From assembly GCA_004802705.1 (NCBI GenBank), contig SGPL01000191.1, positions 1 to 55,299 on the forward strand: a stretch of 55,299 nucleotides of DNA. The letters run 5' to 3'. A program made the translations under genes and the position numbers. A model generated the notes under the pieces. The model saw only the letters and a program-made list of their open reading frames with translations. It had not been told where the DNA came from and did no database searches. This DNA is from Bondarzewia mesenterica (taxonomy: Eukaryota > Basidiomycota > Agaricomycetes > Russulales > Bondarzewiaceae). Below are positions 34,750 through 44,388 of this stretch, piece by piece (the stretch's first letter is position 1; each line of letters starts with the position of its first letter).

Positions 34750-36800
34750 TTACTTGAGTGCCTTCTTCATTTGCTACAGGATTGGGACGATGTAAGTGCT
34801 GTGAATGAGCGATATGAGATCCGATAATTTGATTTGACTTACCTCCTCCATCTCATCCAAATCGTTCGTCTCGACTCGCATGATCTTCTTCCCTATCGCA
34901 GCTTCGATCTCCTGCATCTGCGCCCACGTCGTCTGGTCGTGCATAAAGTTGATAGAGATACCCTTTCGGCCGAACCGGCCAGTCCGACCTGTATTACCAC
35001 GTATAAGTTCTCCAGTCAAAAAACACACACAAAAAGAAAAAAAGGGAATTTGGGAGAGAACAAGGAAAACGCACCGATACGATGGATGTACGTCTCGATA
35101 TCCGGCCTCCTATCGTTAGGTCTCCCGCCCCGTTCGTAGAGCAGAGGCAAGTCGTAGTTGACGACCATGTTCACCTGCATGATATCGATTCCACGAGCGA
35201 TGACGTTCGTCGTGATGAGCACCTTCTCCCGCCCTTCACGGAACCTATCGATAATTGCATCACGTTCAGCCCCATCCTTCGCACCGTGCAGCGAAGCAAC
35301 TTTGTGCCCCTCCGCCGTCATGCGTTGTGAAATCCGATCCGCGGTGTGACGATGCTAGATTGGGCACGATATGTGTCAGGAGAGTAAAGAAAGGAGGAAG
35401 ATTAAGATGCATTACCTCGCAGAATATGATACTTTGACCGATTGTCAAGATATGATACAGAGAGACGAGGACATCGTATTTTTGCTCCTCGGTCTTGCAG
35501 TCCATATAGAACTGCCGGATTGAATCCAACGAGAGCTCATTTCGCTGCAGCTCGATCTTGTTCGCATTTGGTGCAAAGTTGTTGGCGTAGATGCGGACGT
35601 GGTCTGGGAATGTGGCGGAGAAGAGGATGATTTGCACGTCATTTTTCCTCGGAAGGTGACTGAAGGCAAGTATGTTAAACGAATATCCTGATACGGGATC
35701 GTGGTGTGTTCCCGGAAACGTGGATGAGGACGTACTTCTTGATTCTCAGCGTCTTATCTCCCAACCCATCCTCATTCAACATATTGTCTGCCTCGTCTAG
35801 CACGAATACCTTCACCTCCGACACATCGATCACCTTCCGCCTGATCAAATCCATCATTGTCCCCGGCGTACCCACAATGATATGCGCAGTAATGTGGCTC
35901 GCGTCCCGGGGCAAATGGTCCTTGATGGCATACTCGGTCTGCACAGGCGTGAATTTGCCCATGACACTGATGACAGACATGATCTGCCGAGCAAGCTCAC
36001 GCGAGGGCGCCAGACAGAGCGCTTGGGGCTTGTTTTTGGAGAAGTCGATGCGAGAGAGCATGGTCAGAACAAAAGCGGCTGTTTTGCCTGTGCCGGACTG
36101 AGACTGTCCAATCATATTCTGCGGACTATAAATTGTAGGGGTTGGATGAGAAGAATACAGGGTGTGCTATGAAGACGTACGGATTCTTGAGAAGTAATGG
36201 AAGTGCACGCTCTTGGATCTTAGATGGTTTGGTGAAACCCATGTCAAATAGCCCCCTGAGTAGGTCTCCATGGCTGTAGCACATTTTGAGCATTTTCAAT
36301 CAATTGAGATCGGAGAAACGCACAGTCCAAGCTCTTCAAATGTCTTTGCACTGTATAGGGGAGAATGGGGATCCTGCTGCTGATCCGCTAATGTGACCTG
36401 GAGATGCGCGGATTGGTTCGGTGAGATATGCAAGAGCGCGATGAAGAACCCACATGAACTTCGAAAGTAGACTTGATGAGATCAGTAGCTGCTCTTGAAG
36501 GACCTGCAAACGACAGTTCAGAATAACGTTAACGATATTCAAATTTGTGGCGACATACTACTGATCGTATCCTCCGCAGGCGTTGTCTCAGTGGTAGGCG
36601 CAGCGGTGGGTGAAGTGGTGGGTGCAGTATCGGATCCAGTGGCTGGTGCATTGGCGGATGTTTTGGTGAGTTCAGTCTTTGATGCAGGTGCAGGTGCAGG
36701 TGCTGCAAACCCCCATTTCAATGGAAGCAATTCAGCAAAGGAGGTCGGGCGTACCTTCGGGGGCTGGTGACGTGTAGAAACCGTCCGCGTCCTTCTCCAT
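34750..36800 (-). CDS. DBP5: DBP5/DDX19-type DEAD-box RNA helicase
   Basis: This is the ATP-dependent RNA helicase that strips export factors from mRNA at the cytoplasmic face of the nuclear pore. The start is ATG at 36798-36800 (first exon 36800-36755, second from 36702) and the stop is TAA at 34750-34752, reached through a last short exon encoding QMKKALK. A low-complexity Ala/Pro/Thr N-terminal extension (about residues 15-60) leads to [10 protein letters not shown], the Q motif ([20 protein letters not shown]), motif I (AQ-/SQSGTGKT), PSRELARQ (Ia), GTPG (Ib), DEAD (VLDEADNML, followed by the Dbp5-typical GLGD), SATF (III), then the second RecA lobe with [13 protein letters not shown] (V) and the [13 protein letters not shown] motif (VI) split by an intron. 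The combination DEADNML...GLGDK is what separates Dbp5 from eIF4A. About ten introns; it is divergent from the POF1-like gene. Confidence 0.92.
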
Positions 36801-37228
36801 GTGATATTCGTGCTGGGTCGTTTGAGAGAGTAAAGTTACAATGGGAGAAGGTGGAATAGGAGATTTTATACAGGGACAAAGTACAACGCGCAGTGCGCAC
36901 TAGATCTTTCACCGGTCACTGAGTCCCACTGAAATCAAGATCTCGATGACCCCCACAGGCTGACTAAGACCGAGCATCAAGCTTTCAAGCCTGTTGCCTT
37001 GTTTTCCATCGAGCCGACGTCGACACTGGACTTGGGACATCGCCCATATCTTTATTTAACACACTCGACTTTGGGCTTCAAGGCAAGATCCATAAGCTGC
37101 ACAAATCATTAGGGTAATTATTATCGCCCCATCTATATTGTTCCAGCCTGCATCTATGCCAGCATGCCAGTTACAGCTTTTTCAGGATTGTAAGGCGACT
37201 TGTCCCAAGCCTTACCACGACTGTTCCC
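36801..37228. promoter_or_regulatory. divergent promoter region, DBP5 / POF1-like
   Basis: The two start codons are 428 bp apart on opposite strands, so both promoters lie here. A T/A-rich TTATTTAAC element at about 37050-37059 could serve as a TATA-like signal for the plus-strand gene. No other element is recognised. Confidence 0.4.
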
Positions 37229-38122
37229 ATGCGACCCAGTCGCAGGCGTCTGTACATGTCTTCTAAGACATACAAAGCCTGTTTGGAACATATCCAGGAA
37301 GGGTCATCTCAGGTAGAATTGATTTACAAGCCTTACCCTTCTTGGCCCCTCCAACCCGAATTCCTTGCATCTCCGTCTTACCTTCGCATCTCGGTCCTTG
37401 ATTCTTCCTTCAATCCACCCACTCTCGCTCATCTCGCTCTCGCGTCTTTGAAGCCACATGATACCAAAGAGGGAGACTACGATGCACGATTACTCCTCCT
37501 CAGCGTCCGCAACGCGGATAAGCAGCTCGAGCCCAGCGACGCAACACATATCCAACGCATGGAGATGATGACACTCCTAACTCATGATATACTCCATGCA
37601 AACACCGCCGTAGCCATCCTTGACGAACCCACGTTCGTGGGCAAATCTGCTGCTCTGCTGAGCTTTCTCCGTGGCCGCCTTCAGCATCCTCCGCTATCGT
37701 CATCCCCATCCCAGACGTCTCTTCCGTCTGCACGGATCGAACTTACGTTCGTTCAAGGCTTTGACACCCTTGAACGTCTTCTGTCCCCACGCTACTACGG
37801 CTCTGCCGAATTGATGTCCCAAGCCCTTCGCAAATTCTTATCCGTCGATGGAGACAATTCTCGGGTAGTCTGCGCTCGACGCACAATGCTTAGAAAGAAT
37901 GGTGCGGATGCGGAGAAGGAACAACGAATTACGGATTCAGTCCGTGGTTTTGTGGAAGAGGGCCGGATCGTTCTCATGAATATCGACGAGGATGCACGGA
38001 AGATGAGCTCCACCGAAGTTAGGGCAAAGATCAGCAGAGGGGATGAGAGCTGGCGCAGTATGGTGACGGAGCGAATCGCGGAATATATAGTTGCCCATTC
38101 TCTGTACCTCACACCGGTGTAG
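37229..38122 (+). CDS. NMNAT/POF1-like nucleotidylyltransferase
   Basis: This is an intronless frame of 297 residues. It has the nucleotidylyltransferase signature of the NMN adenylyltransferase superfamily: a beta strand into SSFNPPTLAHLALA (the HxGH-like site, here NPPTLAH) near residues 55-70 and a C-terminal SSTEVRAKI, the ISSTxxR-type ATP-binding motif, near 270. Between them are FVQGFDTLERLL and RYYGS, also typical. The closest known type is the yeast Pof1 group, proteins related to NMNAT with a role in stress and protein quality control; true NAD synthesis is possible but not shown. A second in-frame Met (37256) precedes a more typical N-terminus and may be the real start. Its neighbour upstream is divergent DBP5. 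Confidence 0.82.
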   Translation: MRPSRRRLYMSSKTYKACLEHIQEGSSQVELIYKPYPSWPLQPEFLASPSYLRISVLDSSFNPPTLAHLALASLKPHDTKEGDYDARLLLLSVRNADKQLEPSDATHIQRMEMMTLLTHDILHANTAVAILDEPTFVGKSAALLSFLRGRLQHPPLSSSPSQTSLPSARIELTFVQGFDTLERLLSPRYYGSAELMSQALRKFLSVDGDNSRVVCARRTMLRKNGADAEKEQRITDSVRGFVEEGRIVLMNIDEDARKMSSTEVRAKISRGDESWRSMVTERIAEYIVAHSLYLTPV

Positions 38123-38831
38123 TTTTTTCCTTCATCTCAGGCTACACGTTCGCCTCACTTGCATTGTGCTTAGGAGAGGCGTGATTTCAGCGTCAACAAT
38201 TTGGCGTCATCTCGCTGTGATCTCCTTTCTAGCCACGAATTAGCCTGAGTGTGTATATATATCAATCTGCTTGAAGGGCCTATGTTCGCAGGACGCGGAT
38301 GTTATCTGGTTGATACACAACGTTGACGTTGCTAATCTCGGCATCCGCCGCCGTCGCTGTCAGGAATGTGTTCATCAACCTCCATCAACTCAGGTTCATG
38401 CCAATGTCATCGCACCTTCACTAGGGAGGTATATGAAAGAGTATGTATACTTAGGATGTTCTATCAGAGCTTTCTTGCTGCGACTGCATAGCGAAGCCCA
38501 ACCCGAAGTTCTCTAAGCCGCCAAGTGCGTTGTTCGGTACTTCTCCGACTCTTTTGCATCGAGGAAGCGCTGAATTTATGCTATTATGGTAAAAGAGCGC
38601 ATTCAGGACTTTTACGGTTACGCCGCGGCCACGGCTGTGTGCAAGTTATGTAGTTTGATCTTGACGATATCCCCTTCAATTGCACACGATGACACATGTC
38701 GAAAACAAGGCGCTAGTCATTCATGTAGTATATATACTCGCTGTTGCCTGCGCGCGCTGCCTCTCTTTCTTCACCTGGCCTCATTCCATGCCCGTCAATC
38801 AGTTACCAGCCAGGGCCGACACTTTCTCGAC
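38123..38831. other. intergenic upstream of gene D
   Basis: This stretch contains the POF1-like 3' flank and the gene D promoter. TATATATAT-like sequence occurs near 38253-38262 and 38726-38734; the latter, about 100 bp before the gene D ATG, could be its TATA box. No coding sequence is supported. Confidence 0.4.
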
Positions 38832-40763
38832 ATGGAATCGCAGTCCAGGCTCAATACAATACTCGGTCCTTTTCTTTTGGGCTATACCGTCAGTGCCATG
38901 TACGTTGGCCCTTTTGCGCAGCTACAAGTTGTTTGACTATTCATTGTAACATTTGACGCAGTCTGTTCGGAATAATCAATGTGCAAGTATACATGTACTG
39001 CATGCATTGTTGGAAACGAGACTCGTGGAGACTGCGTTACTTTGTACGTGTCACTAACATAATCCTGCCATTATCATGTGCGACTGACAATGGCCTACCT
39101 GTTGCTCAGGTTGTTCTTCTATGGTACTTTTGGTGCTCTATCAGCAGCACGATGAGGTACTGATCGACGATCTCCAAGGTTCATAGATGCATTTCAGATG
39201 GCCTTGACGGCTCATTGCGTATACTACTATCTGATCGTGAAATCAGGAGACCCTGAAAATATTATTAATCATCCTGCTGTATGGTAAGGCATTCATTCAT
39301 TCATATCATATGCATGCATTGAATTCAAGCGTCCCTATAGGAGTTTAACTGTTGGTTTTATCTAATATGGTCGACATTTCTTAGAGACTGATGTGAATGC
39401 AGGCTCTACTTATAGTCACAGTGAGTCTGACCAGATTCATTTCCTTGCATCCGATGTCCCTGACATTCAGCAAGTCGGTTAGTGATCTCCTCGTCCGCAG
39501 GTAAGGCAGATGGATAATATCCAAGCAAGTCCCATTCGTTCATTTTTTTTCCATTTCAGCTTCTACTGCCAAAGGTTGTGGATACGTAAGTTGCCCTCAG
39601 TCGTGTTGGTCATGTTCGCACGACGGTGACTGATATTTCTCCATAGTGGACAGAAAGTTCAGGCCTTTAGCCATGATCGCAGTAAGATATATTTGTAAGC
39701 TTCCCTGCGTCTCCTTTTGATGTTTTTCTTCTTCTTCAGAACGCCACCTCATTAATTTCGTTTGGTACATTCTCTGTTCTTCTTCCCGTCTTTTTCAGTG
39801 AATTAACATGATTATAACATGAAGGGAACGGAATAGGTGAGCAGGAATGCCATATATGATGTCTTCACGAGCCGTAACACGCAAGCACACCTCGCTAGCT
39901 TTTACTACCACACAGTGCGTACATCACTTTCGTGGCCTCTATGTGGCCATCCATCATTCTGATACCATTCATCAGCATTAATTTTGGCCCAGCCTCCGCA
40001 AAATTCGCGGTACGAGAGTAATTAATGTTCCATTTGACCGACTAATTATGACTTGTCTCATCAGTGGCTTGCGTATCTCAGCGCTTCTACAGTAGTCGTC
40101 TCCGACACATGTATTGCAGGCTGTTTTATTTACTGTCTTCGAGCTAAGGCGGGGCTCAAAGAACTCTCACAGCACTATGACAGTACTATGTGCAGTTCGC
40201 CTTCTCAGACAGGCTCTTGTCAATCGGCGGACATATCGATATACCTTCGGACAAGATCGCTCGTGTCCAAATTAATTGTTTATGTGGTAGGAACAAGCAT
40301 GCTTACTAGGTAAAATAAACCATCTGTCTTTGATATACCGGATTGACCGTCGATGTAGCATCTGTGCCGGTTTATGCCTCATCACGGTAAGCTGAGCCGT
40401 TCCTACACTCGGCCTATACTCACCAATGAATTACCACTCACTGCATCGCTCCTAGTTCGCACTCAGTCCCCACACGTTCATATTTATCGCCTTTTATCTC
40501 GTTTTGGGTAAACGTGAGTCTAGTCCACTTTCTTTCTCAGTTATTTTAAGGACAACTTAACCAAAACTGTATGACGTGCGTTGAAAGTTTATTTTAACGC
40601 GATGCTTGCAAACCTTAACGCCCGCATGGGTCTGCGAGAAACGAAATTCACCGACGGCGCCATGGTGCCTATCGCGTTCCACGACGCAAATGCAGAACGT
40701 GCAGACGGAAGCATATCTCATTCGGAATCCGATCACGGAGCTGCGGTGAGCTATTCATCATGA
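38832..40763 (+). CDS. DUF6534-like multi-pass membrane protein D (paralogue of C)
   Basis: This is a paralogue of gene C. The first eleven exons (38832-38899, 38962-39043, 39110-39123, 39179-39283, 39341-39350, 39403-39420, 39475-39500, 39560-39585, 39647-39681, 39740-39764, 39823-39834) have exactly the same lengths as in C: 68, 82, 14, 105, 10, 18, 26, 26, 35, 25 and 12 nt. The 17-nt exon at 40003-40019 is shared too. Exon 12 needs a 27-nt form (39916-39942) against 12 nt in C, and this join is uncertain. From 40065 the frame runs through the place where C has an intron, adding 26 codons, to 40309; then 40359-40386 and two more exons follow. The last exon ends with TGA at 40761-40763, a shorter tail than in C. 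Landmarks are LGPFLLGYTVSAI, QMALTAHCVYYYLI, RSFYCQRLWIL, SKLIVYVVGTSMLT and YFNAMLANLNAR. It may be functional but more eroded than C. Confidence 0.68.
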
Positions 40764-41608
40764 GTTCAATCTCACCGTTGCTCAGTGATGTTGATCCTGT
40801 CCTCCCGCCAATTCAATCACGTTTCTTACAAAGACGAGACAAGACAAGCAATCGACGGATTCTAGAGCCGGGAGCATGGCCTAGGGTTTTTTGCCTCCGC
40901 AAAAATCATCCTCTGATGCGATGATGCATGAGGCCTGAGGAAATGCATAAATGAGCGTAAGCCCTACCAGCATGTCTTTTGGGTAAAAGTGACAATACTT
41001 AAACAGTCATGATACTCCATACTACACGCGGGGCAGAACAATCTCCTGCATATATCTGGTAGGCCCGTCGTAACGAATGTATAACTAGTGTACTCTTCGT
41101 AATTTCCGCGCTATGAAAACTCACTGGAGCTTTGGTTAACTGCAACTAATGGAAGTTTATATCACAGAAGGTGCTTGGCGATGCCAGCTACATGCCTATA
41201 TGATATCGGTCCAAGCTGCCTAATTTATTGACGCGACGCATCCAGATGCTTATAGAGTCAGCGACATGATTGATCCGCGCGCCGTTCCTAGTACAACGTG
41301 TTAGGTTCACGTCCGAGCGTTTGGCATGCTACTCCGATGCTATGATCCATACCCTCCACACTCCACCTCCGTCAGGCTTATTCGCAATGGTTGATTTCTA
41401 TGGGCTGCCTCTTGAAGGAGTTGGGCCGTGGTCTCGTTGATCATGGCGTAAACAATACGATGTAACTGCAGCGGCTGAAGGTTCCCGTAACGTTACGGCT
41501 AGCAGTTGCAATATATATATGTAATCCACCGCTTTACGTTCTTTCCATCCCAGCTTCTTCTGTTCTCTCCTCTCAACTTCCTCGGTCGTTTCTATCATTT
41601 TTTGGGTT
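40764..41608 (+). promoter_or_regulatory. intergenic and TPR-gene promoter
   Basis: The distal half is the 3' flank of gene D with no feature seen. Near the TPR gene, a TATATATAT run at about 41511-41520 lies roughly 90 bp before the ATG and is a fair TATA box. Just upstream, 41485-41498 is a perfect 14-bp palindrome (CCGTAACGTTACGG), the shape of a site for a dimeric regulator. A C/T-rich stretch (41540-41600) leads into the start. Confidence 0.5.
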
Positions 41609-43925
41609 ATGTCTACTAATTCCGCCAAAGCTAGCCAGCTGAAGGCCGAAGGCAATGCTCTTTTTTCCGCACAAGAGTTCAAGGCTGCTAGGGGCAAGTA
41701 TACCCAGGCAATCGCGCTCGACGGCCAGAATGCTGTCCTATATTCCAATAGGGCAGCATGTAATCTGGCATTAAAAGCGTAAGTATGATACTCCTGTGAT
41801 CTACATTGTGATTTATTCTCCTCATCGTCATCCCCCGGATTCATAGCTATGTGAAGGCTACAGAGGACGGTGAAAAGGTCAGCAGCACGACTGTATTGTT
41901 AGATATGACGACAGTGACTAATTCTCTGTCTCTCTGTCTATTATCAGGCAACGGAACTTGACCCTGCATATTCTAAGGCTTGGGCACGTCTGGCGTCTGC
42001 GCAGGATGTATGTCGTAACCATGCATACAAAAATTACGATGCTCACATGTTCTTTGGCTTGGCTATCACAGGCCCTCGAAGTCCTCGAGCCTGCAATCAA
42101 GTCATGGCAACGTGCTATCGATGCTCTTCCCAAGGAAGGATTGAAACCCTCAGAGGTCAAGCAGAAGGAACAGTACGAATCGTCGTTAGAAGCCACGAAA
42201 CGAAAGAAGAGGGAGATCAAGAATGATTCACGTTCACCACATCATTTTGGAATTGTCATGAACGGAATTGGGAAGAAAACGCCTGCGGATCGCGCGAAGG
42301 AGATGTTGCCAGAGTTGATGGTGGCGGGAAATTCACGTAGGAGCAGCGTGAGCGTCATCAGCATTCTGCTTTTACGCCTGATTTATCTGATTTTTTCCCT
42401 AATCCTAGGCATGGGTCATCCTATCAGCCTCGCAGGTGGGCAGGTATTTCTGAGATCTATGACCGTCAATTTCTTATTCGTTACATTCAATCACAGCAAT
42501 TCGAGGACGGCGTAAAAACCATGAAGCTCATTCGAAAGACACCGACTCCAATGGGAATGGGTCTTGCAGGCATGACTGGGGTTATTGTTTTCTTTGTCTT
42601 TGTCTTCGTCATTTGATAGTTTTTCTTCCAGGCGCTTGTTGATATGAGCAATGGTATTATGCAGGATAAGCGTTGCTTCAAGATTGACAGCTCTGATTGG
42701 GTTCAAAAATACAATGATCAAGGCATGTATATCTCCGCATCCATTCGTCACATCACCCCTTCCAGCCCCTTCCTGACTGTCATACATCTTGACCAGTGAC
42801 GATGGAGATGACCAAAACGAGTGCTCCCAATCCCAATGCTTCCGTTCCGCATATAATCGCCGAGATTCAACGCTTGTTCAATCAAGGTAGTTGGGACCTT
42901 GTTCGACCTGCCATCAGCATTTTTGTCAGGTTCGTCTTTCGCCTAAATACCCGATCGAGACCGAAACAACGATATCTATCTGCAGGTGTTCGATCCTCAG
43001 GGCTTTCATTGAAGGTGGACTCAAAAAGACTGACGCTGCAAGCGTGCGGCTGTACGACAAAGTGCTGGCTATCCAACGTTGGGGCAGGCAACAATGGAGC
43101 GATGTACCCAGAGATGATCGAGGCACTGTGTTCGATGATACGTTCGTCCGGGGTGTAAGAGCTCTGCGGTTGGAGGCTTACATGCAGGTGTGTAGTTTCG
43201 ATGTCAAGCATAACGATGATGCTAACCCTTGGATGAAAGGCCTGGTGTCAGGACAAAACATCCAAGGAGTTCACATTGCAAGGCCTGCTTCAAGAAGCGG
43301 ATGAACTTATAGAAGAAATAAGGAACAGTCCCCGTCCTCAAACTGAACCCGGTTTCAACATGGCCTATACTGACTATATTGAAGGCCTAGCACTTGCGTT
43401 CGTCTTCCTCGAGTTTGTTCGATATCATAACATTCGACTGATGCAACACATACAGTATGAAAGGATTCTATTATCACCACATTCCGCAGCTCGAAAAGTA
43501 CAATGATGTTGATGAAGTCGTTGCTTCCTTCAAGCGCTCAGCGAAATGCTACTTCGAGGCTGCGGAGAAGTATCCGGAGGACGACGAGCACCACGCTTGT
43601 ACGTCTTTTTATTTATTTATCTTTTCAGTATATCGAAGTGAACGTGTGTCGTCGTCATACAGGGTGGTTGCATATTGGCCTCAATATCTATCTGGAGTCT
43701 GGAGTCCCTTTGCGTGAAAGCATGCCGATCATGGAACGTATCAGATGGGTGGTTCCGAAGATGAAAAGAATTTGGGGGCATTCCACTATGACTCACGCAG
43801 GCCGAGACGAGGCTCTTCAGCAGACACTATGGATGGAAGAGGATGCCAGGAAGGCTATAGAGGAGGGTCGTTTCACGCTGGATGATAAAGCCCTGCCGGA
43901 TTGGACGAGAGTCAAGACGGAGTGA
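41609..43925 (+). CDS. TPR-repeat protein
   Basis: A protein with an N-terminal tetratricopeptide module of the kind found in Hsp70/Hsp90 co-chaperones. The start is ATG 41609. Exons 41609-41778, 41847-41877, 41948-42007, 42072-42347, 42409-42435 and 42497 onward are phase-consistent, and the stop is TGA at 43923-43925. The first repeat reads LKAEGNALFSAQEFKAARGKY then TQAIALDGQNAVLYSNRAAC; the last reads ATELDPAYSKAWARLASAQD. A middle part (FGIVMNGIGKKTPADRAKEML) and a C-terminal half with KVLAIQRWGRQQWSDVP, GFNMAYTDYIEGLALAFVFL, ASFKRSAKCYFEAAEKYPEDDEHHA and WWLHIGLNIYLESGVPLRESM follow, which looks helical and may contain further divergent TPRs. The TPR lacks enough context to assign a partner chaperone. 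At least nine introns of usual size. Confidence 0.8.
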
Positions 43926-44388
43926 ATGTTAGGATGGTTGTTCAGATGGTCTTATGCTTCTTATGATGGAACTTGATTGATGTAAAGTATTACATATTCG
44001 TCGTCGCCGACTGCAGTCAAAGTTTGTTTTACTCAGGATGTACGTCCTTGGCTGGTTTTGAGTGTGCGGCACGTGGATGGCATCGAGCTTCCGCTGCCGG
44101 CCGGTGACTGTCCCGCTCTCCGGAGTCGTCGTTCAGCATTGTCAAGAATGTCATCTCCGCGTCGCGCATTCCACTCCATCGCGAACGTTTTGACCTGAGT
44201 GCAAGCTGGAAAAGCGGTGAGAGCGTTCGTGCGTTTGTTGCTTTAGAACCTGTCCCCAAAAATTTCAACTCGTATCATCCACGCTCAAAGAGTCGTCAGG
44301 ACTACTGCCTCTAAACTTTTCGTGACTTCGAGTTACTCCCCCGAACTCATTTTATTCTATTCCTCTGGCACGACACGGCACGGCACAG
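43926..44388. other. intergenic, tandem genes
   Basis: This is the 3' flank of the TPR gene and the 5' flank of NPR3, both plus strand. A short repeat GGCACGACACGGCACGGCAC lies just before the NPR3 start (44367-44386). No other element or gene is seen. Confidence 0.45.

Noticed and set aside
41485..41520. Origin or terminator reading of the palindrome and TATA run
   Set aside because: Position right upstream of a gene start and the small size fit a promoter better than an origin. There is no other evidence for replication function.
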